Shown: positions 41,423-52,900 of the stretch, piece after piece | Layout of the letters: every line of letters starts with the position of its first letter | How positions within the stretch are numbered: position 1 is the first letter of the stretch | NCBI RefSeq assembly: GCF_008831285.2 | Contig: NC_045142.1 | Coordinates: forward strand, 15,255,354-15,319,353 | DNA from: Nymphaea colorata | Taxonomy: Eukaryota; Streptophyta; Magnoliopsida; Nymphaeales; Nymphaeaceae | Direction of reading: 5' to 3' | DNA length: 64,000 nucleotides | Made by a program: the position numbers and the translations under genes | The notes under the pieces: generated by a model | What the model saw: the letters and a program-made list of their open reading frames with translations, nothing else | Databases searched by the model: none | What the model was told of the DNA's origin: nothing

Positions 41423-41926
41423 GTTGGCATATTGGAGGATCCAGATCGATCAGCCCTAGTTGATGCATGGAAGTCGTGGATGGAAGAACACATTGCAGAA
41501 ACAGGGAATGTCCCACCAGGAAATGAATCAGGCAACTCGACATGGGTGCGCCAACCCGCTAAAGCCAAACCCGACCTCAGGCTGACACCAGGTCATGGAA
41601 AACAATTGACAGTGCCGCTGGAGGAGTTGATCGACAAACTGGTCAAGGAGATAGAGGTGGTGGTGTTCATCAAAGGATCGAGGAATGCTCCTCAATGTGG
41701 TTTCTCACAGAGGGTGCTTGGAATTCTCAACTCTCATGGCGTTGATTATGAGAGCGTCAATGTTCTTGATGAAGAATACAACTTTGGACTAAGGGAGGCG
41801 CTCAAAGAGTACAGCAACTGGCCCACCTTCCCACAGATCTTTGTGAGGGGTGAGTTGATTGGTGGGGCTGACATTCTTGCCTCCATGGAAGAAAAGGGCG
41901 AACTTGCTTCACTCTTCAATAAATAA
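41423..41926 (+). CDS. GRXS16: GRXS16 exon 2: rest of GIY-YIG domain and CGFS glutaredoxin domain
   Basis: Codons 137-303 and the stop. Residues 137-176 finish the GIY-YIG-like domain ([10 protein letters not shown]...WKSWMEEHI...VPPGNESGN). From about 197 the monothiol glutaredoxin domain follows: [20 protein letters not shown], active site CGFS at 228-231, [16 protein letters not shown] at 269-284 (cis-Pro and glutathione/Fe-S binding loop) and GGADI. Family knowledge: CGFS glutaredoxins bind a [2Fe-2S] cluster with glutathione; S16 acts in chloroplasts. Every landmark residue of the glutaredoxin domain is present and there is no frame break. It begins right after a TTCCATTTCAG acceptor, in phase with exon 1. 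Confidence 0.96.
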   Translation, partial: VGILEDPDRSALVDAWKSWMEEHIAETGNVPPGNESGNSTWVRQPAKAKPDLRLTPGHGKQLTVPLEELIDKLVKEIEVVVFIKGSRNAPQCGFSQRVLGILNSHGVDYESVNVLDEEYNFGLREALKEYSNWPTFPQIFVRGELIGGADILASMEEKGELASLFNK

Positions 41927-42063
41927 CAATTTCCAGTTATCTACTTCCATTTCATGTGCCACTTTTTCAGGGTGCTATGCTGTCATCTATGAGTGCTCCT
42001 GCAAACGCAAACACCCCGTAATTCATTATGCTTATGGTATAGTTTCGTGTCGTTAATCAACAA

Positions 42064-42069
42064 AATAAA
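42064..42069 (+). terminator. Candidate GRXS16 polyadenylation signal
   Basis: AATAAA 138 bp after the stop codon, followed by T-rich DNA. The placement is normal for a plant 3' UTR. Another AATAAA overlaps the stop codon itself. Confidence 0.45.
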
Positions 42070-42153
42070 TGCGTTGAATGCTCAATTTGATAGATCTCAT
42101 GTTTTGAATTTATTAAAGGGTAGGGGCTGCGGTCGCGGGCATGCGTTGCGTCC

Positions 42154-42201
42154 TGTCGACTTCCATGGCCACCACCTTGTCGACTTCCATGGCCACCACC
42201 G
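42154..42201. repeat. 24-bp tandem duplication
   Basis: TGTCGACTTCCATGGCCACC followed by ACCT, then the same again with one change. A third, more diverged copy (GTGACTTCTATGGTCACTACC) is at about 42,237. Confidence 0.9.
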
Positions 42202-42249
42202 TGTTCAGGTAACTAGTTGCACGTAAAGGGGGTTGTCGTGTGACTTCTA

Positions 42250-43430
42250 TGGTCACTACCTTGTTTACTCTCGTAGTTCATATTGGTCTCAAAGCAAGCT
42301 CGTAACCTCCCCACTCACCCGGAAGGGCTGTCGATTGTCGTGAATGAAGATGATGTCAATTTCATTGTTACGTCTTTGAAATATGACGTCCAACAATTTT
42401 ATTTTATTTCATATTTAGCTAACTTACCGTTTCTCTTAGTAATCCAATGATTCAATGAATCGGCAAACTGAATCTGAATCATTTATGATATGGATTTGTT
42501 AAAAAAATATATTTTATTTTAAAAATAAAATAAAATTTGAAAATGTCGTGAAGAAAACGAAAAAGCCTTGACACTTTATATAAAAACAAAAGTGAATTCT
42601 ACAAAAAAAAAATGTGAACAAAGGAATTTATGACATATCGAATGCGCCAAATAAAAAAAGTTTCCAAAAGGCCCTCAGCTATAACATTTGCGGATCAAGT
42701 TTGTATCTTGATAATATTTGGATTTCCATACATAATTTCGAGATTGATTTCATTTGGATCACATAATATAGCTTTGCAAATAAAGTCAGATCCAAAAACA
42801 AATTTAGAATAAATAAAAAATAAAACTCATATAATATGTGATTTGATCTAGGTATATATAAGAAAAACCTGGAATCCAAACCAATTATCATATGGACAAT
42901 GGATCAAGGATGAAAATAAATAAAATTCAGGTTCTTTCATATTGATAATAATGTGGCATATAAAAAGGAAAATCCTCTTTAGGGACCAGTCCATTTTCCC
43001 TTAACCAAGCCCGGTGGGTGGAACAAGGCAAACCGAAGAATCTGTGGACTCTCTCTCAAAGCCCAACGAGTAGTTTCCGGCCATCTCTTTTTTTCTGGGT
43101 AGGGATGTCAATGGATCAAATTTAGATTGGGTATCCATCTAAATTATTTTAAAATAATCGGATATGGTAAAAATTTTAACATCGGAAGAAAAAATGGATT
43201 GGATTTGGATTTAAAAAATGTATCGAACTAATTCAGATCCGAATTCTATTTTAAATAAATATCTGTTCTAATAACACATTTCTTGAACATGATATTCAAA
43301 TCCAAATTTGGATATCCGAATCTGGAAACAGAAGAGAATGTCTGAATCCAAAGATGCCCATCCGAATCTGAATTCACCCATCTGAATCCACAGAATCCGA
43401 ATCTGAAACTGGAAATCCACCCGAACTGTC
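42250..43430. other. Spacer, no gene seen
   Basis: AT-rich. From about 43,100 to 43,430 there are many GGAT(A/T)T/AATCCGAA-type motifs (GAATCCGAATCTGAA), a common look of dispersed plant repeats. Confidence 0.35.
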
Positions 43431-43437
43431 AGCCAAT

Positions 43438-43870
43438 GGTGACGTGGAAGGTTCAAGGCCAGAATGGTGGCCAAAGGGTTTTCAAACAGAAGGTCTCGAC
43501 TTTCATGAGACATGCACCAGTGGCTAAACTGGTAACTGTACGATGTTTGATAGTAATGGCTGTGAAAAAAAAAAATTCATCTTTATCAAATGGGTGCATT
43601 TAATGCCTTTCTCAATGGCAATTTAGAAGAAGGTATATATATGAATCTACCACCTGGATATAGAGATCCAAAGGAAACTAGAGTTTGCAAGTTGAACAAA
43701 GCAATTTCTGGTCTAAGACAGGCTCCTCACAATTGGTTTTCAAAATTCTCAATTGGAGTGATTAATTACATGTTTGCACAGTCCAAATGAGATAGCTCTT
43801 TATTCATCTTTCAACAAAATACATCAGAGAATTTTCTGACCGAAACCAGTGACTGCTTGTTTGTTGTTCT
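43438..43870 (+). pseudogene. Copia RT fragment E
   Basis: Plus-strand frames give KGFQTEGLDFHET, APVAKLVTVRCLIVMAV, then after a frameshift in an A run MGAFNAFLNGNLEEGIYMNL, PPGYRDPKETRVCKLNKAIS and GLRQAPHNWFSKFS. These are the successive RT motifs of a Copia element. The YVDD region is lost and no LTRs were found, so it is an isolated scrap. Confidence 0.8.
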
Positions 43871-44399
43871 TATTGAAATGGAACAATAACAATACAAAAG
43901 GGTGGCATGCTTCTTTTCCTCATATTTTGTTTTTTGCTTCTAGAGTCTTTCGATAAAGTCAAGTAAATTAAATCCATGATTCTGCCTACCAATTGATTTA
44001 CAATTCCATTATTCATCAGAACCATATGCAAATTGGATACAATACAATGCATCTATTCCTATTGAACTTGATTTTTTGTTGATGAAATCGGGAATAGCCA
44101 CAAATATTGCAATTGATCCCTTCCTGATGCAAGCTTAGCTTGCAGAAATGACGATCGGAATATTCGAAGCAGAAGTAAAGACTCTATACAACAACTAATG
44201 TAGAGGAAAAGATAAAACATTCAAAAGAACATTCACTTATTCCTTCATTCATTGTCTACAAAATAAGACATCACCCATTTATATGGAGAAAGAAAGTAAC
44301 AGGTTGGATTCTGAACACATGCCCTGAATCTGAATGGATCCAAACAGATACAAACTGAACATAAGTACAAAATGGATCTCAAAACAATATGATATACAA

Positions 44400-44596
44400 A
44401 ATCACAATTCAAGTAGTCTAAGCAAACGAAGGGCTGGATGTGCGTGGAAGTGGTCCCTTCGTGCGCCTCGAGTATCTATGCATAACATCTCAACTATGCT
44501 CTGAATCTGCAGGAGATTTCACGGCTAAAGACTCATGATTTACACTGAAGCGCGAAGGTGAGGCTTGAGGCAGGGAACTGGAACCGGAAACGTGAC
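44400..44596. repeat. Direct repeat flanking G1, left copy
   Basis: Shares GAAGTGGTCCCTTCGTG, GAGTATCTA, TTTCACGGCT(A/G)AAGACTCA and CACTGAAG.GCGAAGGT.. with 48,656-48,846, in the same orientation and order. Identity is roughly 80 percent by eye. Confidence 0.8.
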
Positions 44597-44615
44597 AGAA
44601 CTGGAACCGGAAATG

Positions 44616-45620
44616 TTACTGCTCTACATCATTCTCCTCTGGTTGGAGAGAAGTCGTCTCCGACGAATCATTGTCACTAGAGTATGGAAACAAATCAGAA
44701 ACATTGAAGATCAACGAAATTTGCCAATGATTAGGAAGCTCAAGCAAATAAGCATTTGTTCCTAGACAATGACGGATGTGGAAAGGGCCGTATTCCCTTG
44801 AACTTAACTTACTATAGGTACCAATAGGACATCGCTCAGGTCGCATTTTGACGTAGACTTGCTGACCTACTTCAAAGTAGACATCTCGACGACTCCGATC
44901 AACAAAAAAGACTTGTAGTTTTTATATCACTCATGAAGCTTTTGTTTCACTTGACTATGGACATCACTCATATGTTAAATAGCATCAAGTGCTACAGGTG
45001 CATGTTCTCCATGCATCGGGTACTAGGAATAAATCAACAACATGGTTCAGGGACCAGCCATATACCACTTAGAAAGGAGTCTTCCCAGTGAAATTGTTGA
45101 TTGAGTTGTTACATGCAAATTCAGCTTATGGTAGCACCAAGTCCCAGGTTTTTGTATTCTCTCCTATAAGACGCCTAAGTTTCCTATAATTTGATTGACT
45201 ATCTCGATTTGGCCATCGGTCTAAGGATTGTAAGCACTACTGAATTGAAGTTTATTATTTAGCATAAACCATAGTGAATGCCAGAAATTACTCAAAAACC
45301 TTGTATCTCGAACTAATGTGACTGAACGTGGAAGTCCATGAAACCATGCTGCATCTTTAAAATAGTAAGAGGCAACCAAGACACATCGGTCGTCCTCTTG
45401 CAAGAAATGAAAATGGTCATTTTTGAGAGTTGGTCTACAACCACCATGATTGAGTCTACTCTACGAACTGTTTTGAGAAGTTCAACAATGAAATCCATAG
45501 AAACATGCTCTTATGACCGGTCTGGAATAGGTAGAGGAGTATACAACCCACTGTTTTGACTATACCCTTTTGCAATTTAGCAAGTACGACAACATTGAAC
45601 AAACTTAACAACATCCTTCT
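44616..45620 (-). pseudogene. Gypsy integrase remnant (G1)
   Basis: From 45,498 to 45,313 the minus strand reads VDSIMVVVDQLSKMTIFISC, the integrase core block DxxxVVVDRxSKxxHFxxC. It is followed in another frame by RDTRFLSNFWHSLWFMLNNK, the second acidic-residue block. From 44,846 to 44,616 comes the post-core region (GTYSKLSSREYGPF...GTNAYLLELP), ending at the pol stop. Several frame changes. Confidence 0.75.
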
Positions 45621-45986
45621 TCATCTTGGGCCAATAATAGAGCTCATCCACCGAGGAATATGTCTTGTCTTGACCCAAATATCCCGACATTCTGTCACCA
45701 TGGAGCTCTGTGATAAGCTATAATCGTAATGAGTTTGAAGGATACACAACTTATTTCCAGTGAAGAGGTAACTATTATGTATGGAAAATTTGGAGTCTAA
45801 TAGTTGAGATGCAGTAAAACACTTTGCCCAAATGTTGCTGAAATCTTGATCAACACGATACATGTCTTTACAGCTTTCAAATCTGACCACCTCCAGGGAC
45901 AAGGACATTAGGAGGTTGTTCTTTTCTATTAAGAGTGTATGCAACTCTATTAAGCTTTCTTGATTGATGACGAATGTTGATGGCAA
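45621..45986 (-). pseudogene. Gypsy RNase H-integrase linker and zinc-binding remnant (G1)
   Basis: 121 codons overlapping the end of the RT-RNase H frame. They include SLSLEVVRFESCKDMYRVDQ, DFSNIWAKC and NSYLFTGNKLCILQ, the usual connecting segment before the integrase zinc finger of this Gypsy type, and end in the IIGPR stretch. Confidence 0.65.
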
Positions 45987-46753
45987 GCACTCATTTTCTT
46001 TTGGCTATGGAGATACTTAAGTGTCTCATGATTTGTATACAAAATAAATTCTTTGTAGATTAAATAGTGTCTCCAATACCAAAACACCCGCACAACATAA
46101 TAGAATTTCAAGTTATAGGTAGAATACTGACATTTTGCTCCATTTAGCTTCTCGCTAAAGAAAGTGACAGACCTCTTGTTTTGACTAAGCATGGCTTTAG
46201 TCCCATGCTTGGAAGCATCGCATTCTTCCTCAAATACCCTAGTGAAGTTTGATAAAGCCAGTATTGGGACATGAGTCATACGATCCTTGATAGTAGAAAA
46301 GGCATCCTCAGCCACTAGGGTCCACCTAAAAGTTTCACCCTTAAGACACTCCGTCATAGGAGCCATGATGGTGCTGAAATTTTGGATGAATCTTTGGTAG
46401 AAAGTGGCTATACTACGAAAACTCTTGACATTGCGCATTGTTTTCAGCGTTGGCCAGTCCACGATAGCTTGCACTTTAGATGGATCAACTTGCACTCCCT
46501 CTAGTGAAACAATAAACCACAAGAAGACAAAGTTCGAAGTGAGGAAACTACATTTCTTGGCATTGACGAACAACTTTTCCTTACGCAAAGTATCTAGGAC
46601 CTGATATAGATGACCAAGATGATCAGAAATGGTGAGACTACTAACCAAAATGTCATCGAAGTATACTTCAACAAACTTTTCAATATATAGTCGAATGACC
46701 TGCGTCATGATACTCATGAAGGTGCTAGGTGTGTTAGACAGTCCAAACGGCAT
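45950..46753 (-). pseudogene. Gypsy RT palm/thumb and RNase H (G1)
   Basis: 267 open codons. MPFGLSNTPSTFMSIM opens the RT block and the catalytic motif YFDD is at residues 31-34, so it is intact here. Then SDHLGHLYQVLDTLRKEKLF, NAKKCSF, and the connection EGVQVDPSKVQAIVDWPTLK. RNase H follows with FEEECDASKHGTKAMLSQ, FFSEKLNGAKCQYSTYNLKF and YTNHETLKYL. The first RT motifs are upstream in another frame. Confidence 0.85.
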
Positions 46754-47276
46754 GACTAGCCACTCATAGAGTCCATGTCGTGTTTTAAACGTGGTTTTCC
46801 ATTTATCTCCTTCTCAAATTCTTATCTGGTGGTACCTGCTTTTCAAATCAATCTTCGAGAACACCCGAGCCCCCACTAGCATATCCAGCATATCATCCAA
46901 TCTAGAAATTGGGAAACTGTACTTAAATGTAATCTTATTAGTAGCTCGACTATTTACGCACATCCGTTTCGTACTATCTTTCTTTGGTGCTAGTAAAGCT
47001 GGAACTGCACACATACTAACACTCTCAAATGTGACCATTTTGCAACAATTCATTCATTTGCCTCTATAACTCAGCCTGCTCAATGGAGTTCATTCGATAA
47101 GCTGATAGGTTGGGTAAACTGGCTCTCGAGACAAAGTCTATAGCATTTTGAACATCCCAATTTGGTCGCCATCCATGTGGCAGATCATCTGGCATAATAT
47201 TCTGAAACTCAAAAATGAGTGGTTCTGCCGCTTTTGGGATGCTAAATGAGATCATAGACACGTGTTTAATAACCAA
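46754..47276 (-). pseudogene. Gypsy RT N-terminal part (G1)
   Basis: At 47,276-47,064 the minus strand reads IMPDDLPHGWRPNWDVQNAI...ASLPNLSAYRMNSIEQAEL. Then at 47,053-46,814 [20 protein letters not shown], then [20 protein letters not shown] and [15 protein letters not shown]. These are the first RT motifs. A frame change separates them from the palm domain. Confidence 0.85.
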
Positions 47277-47280
47277 AGCT

Positions 47281-47770
47281 TAACAAAATTCATCTTCTTC
47301 ACAATGATCTAAGAATTCTTTACGAGATAGTCCCACAAAGTTAAAATGTTGTATTCGACGCCCAACTCTATGGGTTGTGGCTTCTTTAGTGGGTAGCAAG
47401 ACCACTCTCTAGCCCTTAAGGAGTAAGTATTTCTTGTGCCCATCATGAATGGTCTTCCGATCATGCTATCAAGGTCGACCAAAAAGAGTGTGAGATGTGT
47501 TCATAGGAAAAACATCACACCACACCTCATCTAGGTAGTGTGGTCCCACAGAAATTTTTATCACACACTGTTGGGTGACATGAACTTCTTCTCCCTTCTT
47601 AAACCAAGACCATCTTATACAGTTGAGTGCATTTCTCATGTTTTAGACCTAGGGTAGAAACTGTATCCTGTGAACTAGGTTCTCATACACACCACTGTCA
47701 ATTGTCACATCGCAGATATACCCCTCACATTTGCCTCAAGTCCTGAAAATGTTACTACGCAACCATGATG
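47281..47770 (-). pseudogene. Gypsy protease region remnant (G1)
   Basis: Minus-strand frames contain CDVTIDSGVYENLVHR, in which the protease active site reads DSG. After it come LNCIRWSWFKKGEEVHVTQQ and DEVWCDVFPMNTSHTLFGRP, the usual end of the protease domain (LLGRPW). Interrupted by stops. Confidence 0.7.
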
Positions 47771-47899
47771 AATTTTATTTTTCTTTTGGTGCAGTCATAA
47801 TGTGACGAATCAATAGAAGGTTGCTTATGTCAAAACCATCATAGTGTATAATATCACCCAAATCAAACTTACTTTAGACGAGCCATTCGAGACTTCCTT

Positions 47900-48850
47900 C
47901 CATCAGATTCTGACTGTTCTTCTATGGTGTCTGCTAAATGAGTTTTTTTTGTGATTTTGGTGATTTTGAAGCTAAGTGACCTAATTCATAACATTTGAAA
48001 CAGTGGATGGGCTAGTCTGTACCATGGTTTTTAGACCGAGTGTTATAGGTAGGAAGCCTGGACCGTATCACTCCCCTTTATGTGGGGAAGGCAGCGCAGG
48101 TCTCAACTCAACAGGCCTCGAAGAGCTAGCTTTCCTGGTTGGAAGCCTCAACTTGGGGCAGTACGAGGTGTCACCTCTCAAAACTCGGGTTTCATGCTTA
48201 CATTTTAAAGTTTCTTTTATCTTCATTGCATAGCTGCTTGTTTGATCTAGAGTATCTACTCTGGCAAAATTAAATTTATCAGAAATAGAGGGACGAAGAC
48301 TAGAAACATACCTAGTAACCTGTTAATGCTCAGTCTCCACAATCTGGACGAGACAGTCGATGAAATTCTGCCATATAATCTGCTACATATCTCGAGCTCT
48401 GACATAGATTGAGGTAGGCCTTTATGGCCTCTTAGCGTGATCTGAAGGTAAAAATTTGGCCTACATCAGCCTCTGCATCTCGCCCGAAGCCTTCACCTAA
48501 CGCTGACCACGTCGTTCATACGATCTCTGAGCTCGAACCACCAAGTCTGAGCAAGTCCATGCAACCTAGTCGCAACTAATGGTACCTTGTGATGCTCCTC
48601 CACCTGATGATAGTTGAAGAAGAACTGGACTGCATACACCCAATCAAAGTAATCGAAAATCATAATTCAAGTACTCTAAGTTGACGAAGGGCTAGATGTG
48701 CATGGAAGTGGTCCCTTCGTGTGCCTTGAGTATCTACTCAAAGGCTCCTCATCTTGACTATGCTCCAAATATGCAGGGGATTTCACGGCTGAAGACTCAT
48801 GATCTGCACTGAAGTGCGAAGGTGGGGCCTAAGGCGGGGAACTAAAACCA
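47900..48850 (-). pseudogene. Gypsy gag remnant (G1)
   Basis: A zinc knuckle remnant CFKCYELGHLASKS is at about 48,005-47,965, with the last Cys changed to Ser. Further upstream DWVYAVQFFFNYHQVEEHHK and LVATRLHGLAQTWWFELRDR (about 48,640-48,520) are the conserved gag core of this Gypsy type. The N-terminal end overlaps the direct repeat at 48,656-48,846. Confidence 0.7.
48656..48846. repeat. Direct repeat flanking G1, right copy
   Basis: Second copy of the 44,400-44,596 repeat, next to the gag start of G1. Confidence 0.8.
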
Positions 48851-49939
48851 AAAAAGTCACGGGTCTGGTCCTGCTTTGCATTACTTCCATTGTTGATCAG
48901 TCAATCACATATCTAAAAAACATCTCATCTGGATTACGAATCATGTATGCCCGGTCAACCAACAAAAGAATCTTCTTTTCTTATAAGTTGTATAAGCTGT
49001 GTGCTATACCAGTACCAGACACATATAAGTGCAAAACAAAATAGGTCTAGATCCGTTTTTTATTCTCATTTTTTCATTTGTCCAGTCTTAGGAACTCAAA
49101 TCCCAATGATGGAATTGGTACCACGAACTCGAACCCCCATCATAATCCAAATAAAATGAACTTTAAATTGGGATCATTATTAAACGAGATATGGTTACTA
49201 CATCTGCTTTACCATTAACTAAAAGTTAGAAGATAGAAGAGGTTTCTTTCACATTTCAACTTAGAATGGATCGTGCAAGAGTCAGACTTTCCAGGATTCA
49301 AGTTACTCTAGAAGTGAATGATCTAAGGCTATAATTAGTAAATAAATAGTTCTCCTAAATTTTAAATTCAATGCCATGGTCCCTATTAGAATATGTAGAT
49401 GAAAGGTATTAGGGTTGTAGCTATAATTTCAGTCCACATCATTCAACTTGCTTTTTGAACGTGATTTTCATCAATCTAAACAGAATTTCAAGCAATAATA
49501 CCAACAATGGTAGTATGTCAATCACCCAAATCAACCAAATGTTAGCAAAAATTAGGAGCAAGTTAAAGAGTGACAACACAAATCTTTGCAAACGGGAACT
49601 AGGTGAATTAATTATAAATACAAATCCACCTATCTCATTTATGAATTGGAAACAAAATTCCTGAGCTGGTACTGCAATGACATTGGAGCTCCTGCTTCTT
49701 GCTCCTTCGACCAGAGGAAAGCAATGGTATATAATTGAAATTGATCCTTTCCTTTCCATAAGATCCTTTCCATTACATTTTTGTTATAAGCTTGTGTTTC
49801 AATGACAGGTAACGCAGTCAAGATGCCGACACATGTCTGGTCAGAAGGAAACAGAACTCAGATGTTGCCCGAAGGGAATCTCGCCTAAAGAGAAAGGGCC
49901 CTTACTAGATAGGGGAAACTAGTTATCAGATGGTAAGGA
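48850..49939. other. Spacer, no gene recognised
   Basis: AT-rich. A minus-strand frame of 106 codons (49,759-49,439) is very hydrophobic in its second half, but no family was recognised and it has no supporting context. Confidence 0.3.
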
Positions 49940-52900
49940 AAATGGCATACAATTGCCATTTCTCCTTTCCTTTCCATAAGGGTCAACACTAGTATGCCAT
50001 TTTCCATACCAAAATTGGAATTGTATGCCATTATCCATCAACAAAATTGTGAAGATAATTCCATTCCAATTGTCCATCAATATGAGTTTCCCTTCTTGTC
50101 TGATAGTCTATTAGAGTGATCTGAATGGTAAGAGATAGAGAGGTCAGAGTGCAGTTCTCCGAGCGCCTCAAGGATCCTTCCATAGGTCAGTCAGTGTTGA
50201 GGTTGATATCGCACGATAGGGGTTGGCCCTTCCAAAGTCTAGTTCCTTCGTAAACGAAGTTCAGCAGCTTGATCTTGCCGGCTAACCAATTGGCTCAAGG
50301 GCAGCGACTGGCTCCAAAACCTCATCTGGTTCCACCATCGGGGGAGGGATAACCACTCGAGTTGGAGAGGGCTGATGCTCTCGACCGCGGGCCACATTGT
50401 AGGATGGCTTTGACAAAGCAGGCCCAGTCCCAATGCCTCTTTTACAGTGGATGTCTGAAACAAAGAGTGTTCTGTAGAAGACATAGGGCTGAAGAGAGAG
50501 CCGAAAAAGGTCGTGCTTGCATAATCCTGAATGTTCTCTCACCCTACTATTTGATTTCTGCGGAATGGTCAATTGATCTCAATTCAATCTTGAGGATCTC
50601 CTGGTGGTTATGGTGGACAAGTGTCATTGATCTTCATTCTTTTTTGCATGGATAATGGCATACAATTCCATTTTTGGTATGAAAAATGGCATACAATTGC
50701 ATTTTTTATATGGAAAACGGCATACATAGGTGACATCTAGCGCAACCAGAGGACTCTATCTTCTTCTTTTCTCCTTTATTTTTCATAATTTCTTTTCCAT
50801 TTTGATGATGGATAATGGCATACAATTGCATTTTTGATATTTGTTAAAAAAGAAAAGTCCTCTACCAACTCATTGCACGATTCTGTAATATGTGACTTGC
50901 TTAGCTCCGCACAACATAGGGATTGGCATGCTTTCAGGAAGAACATAGAATAGTAGAGGATCAGAAAGCACTTGCAACTTCAAATTGTTGAAGCTTCTGA
51001 AGGGCCAAGTTGTGTTTTGTGACTTCGGACCAGATCTGCTATTTATAAGAACTAATCTTTGAAGGGTGAGAGGCTCCTTCATTCTTCATTGATGCTTTGT
51101 CGATTTGCTTTGCACATTTGATTTGAATCGGGCTTATTGGTAGTGGTAGAATTCTTTGTTGTCCTTATCAGATGGCCTCAAAAGATTTTTCTCTTTGCGA
51201 GTGCTTTCTGAAAGAAGGGATCAAGGTTTGACAGATTGATGGTCCTATAAGCGTTGATTCACACTAGGTCTTTCCACTCCAATTCAGATTCCTCCCGCCT
51301 GTTCCGAAAATTCCAATTCCAATCGGAGCAAGCGGACTTTCCTAAGGTGTGACATGTACCAAGCAATCGTTCGGAGTGCTCTGCTGGGTGGAGCACACCA
51401 AGTGGATAATGAATGACCAATTATCAAAGTCATATCCCACTAACCCGAAGGACAACTGAACGACATCAAGGTACATAGTGAATCTCATTTTGCCTCAATC
51501 AGCACTGCTTAGTGCTGATTACCACATTAATGTAATGAAAATGATCAATTGCAATTGTATGCCATTAGTGTTGACTCTGGCCAAAAAGGATCAATTGGAA
51601 TTGTATGTTGTTGAACCAAGAAAGGTTGACGAGGCGATCTACCGCTAAGTCTGCTCCAAAGGAACTATCCAATACAATTGGATGTGTGGGAGACAAACAC
51701 AACGGAATGTGCGTCATTCACAAATCCAAAAACCAAAAGAAGTCATTAGTACTAACTATACAAAAAATTGTATACTATAAGTGTTGACCCTTATGGAAAG
51801 GAAAGGATCTGATTGAAAGGAAATTATGGAAAGGAAAAGATTTTATGGTAATTGGTTTGTTCTGATTATGATAGGTGCACCTGACATGGCATTTCCATAA
51901 TTAAATTGTTTCACTCACTTTCTTCTTCTTTCTGTAAACCAACCGTCAAGTCAGAACAGAGTTCCATAGTCTCAATGCTCGTGCTCTACTATTCTATAGA
52001 ATGTCAACAAATCTTCTGAAATAGGATAATCAGATGCTCCTGGTCCTGACTCGTGTAGAACAATTTTCATCACTTGCAGTTCAAGCTTGCTCCGCTGAGG
52101 CTACACATGTGGAGGCTCGCTCACACGAGATCTTCTTGATATATGCACCTTGAACAATTCGACCCGGGCATGTGGAAAATGGCATACAATTGCATTTTTG
52201 ATATGGAAAATGAGAGAATGTTGACACTGCACATGGACTCTACCACCTTGCATAGTTGGCTTTTGTTGAAGGCTTTCTTTTTTAGGGCGGTCAGTCACTC
52301 TTTGCTTTTCTTCGAGCAGCCCCTTTTCCTGTTTCGAGAGTGAATTGTTCTAGAGAAATGTCATATGATCCCGCATGATAATGGGATGTCTGCTTTTCTT
52401 TCCTTGGGCAGCAGCATTGAAGAATGAAAAAGGTAATGCAAAGGAAAGGAGATTATTGAAAGGAAAGGAGAATTGTGATGTGACGTGACGTGACATGATG
52501 TGACCACTTTCCTTTTGTTTCAAAAATCCATAAAGTTTTTTCCTGGAAGTGGAAACCCTTATGACTATGACAATAGTTGCGACCTAGACTCGGTACTAAT
52601 TCATGCTGACACTGACCATTTATGTAATGAAAATTCTGGAAAGGAAAGGAGAAATGGCAAGGGGGAGAACATGTAGTGGCTTGCCTAGAGAAAAAACAAA
52701 CCAATTATCAAAGCAAAGGATAAAGAAAGGGCCACAATCCAACTTGGCTATTCTTATATATATACACGTAATTAGAAAAAGTATGCTTAGGCAGTTCCTT
52801 CATCAACTTTTTGATATTGATAGAAAATGGCAATTGTATGCCATTGTATGCCATTAGTGCTGACCATAACAAAAAGGGAGAAATTGCAATTGTATGTCAT

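Larger units (their letters stand above)
44110..48850 (-). mobile_element. Decayed Gypsy retrotransposon G1
   Basis: Minus-strand order gag, protease, RT, RNase H, integrase from right to left, as in Gypsy elements. No chromodomain could be confirmed. The region 44,110-44,590, beyond the pol stop, has an LTR-like look (TATATAAATGGG-type box near 44,280 on the minus strand, ending TTGCATCA). A clean pair of LTRs was not found, but an approximately 190-bp direct repeat lies at 44,400-44,596 and 48,656-48,846. Confidence 0.75.

Noticed and set aside
43870-44052. Minus-strand QLVGRIMDLIYLTLSK resembling the Copia RT block after the palm
   Set aside because: Too short and degraded; the adjacent Copia RT scrap is on the other strand. 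Kept only as a note.
49439-49759. 106-codon hydrophobic minus-strand frame
   Set aside because: No recognisable family, no conserved neighbour, and AT-rich DNA gives such frames easily.
50200-50600. Possible mitochondrial gene fragment
   Set aside because: The texture is compatible with plant mitochondrial spacer DNA, but no mitochondrial gene could be identified, so it is only offered as a hypothesis under the motif cluster.
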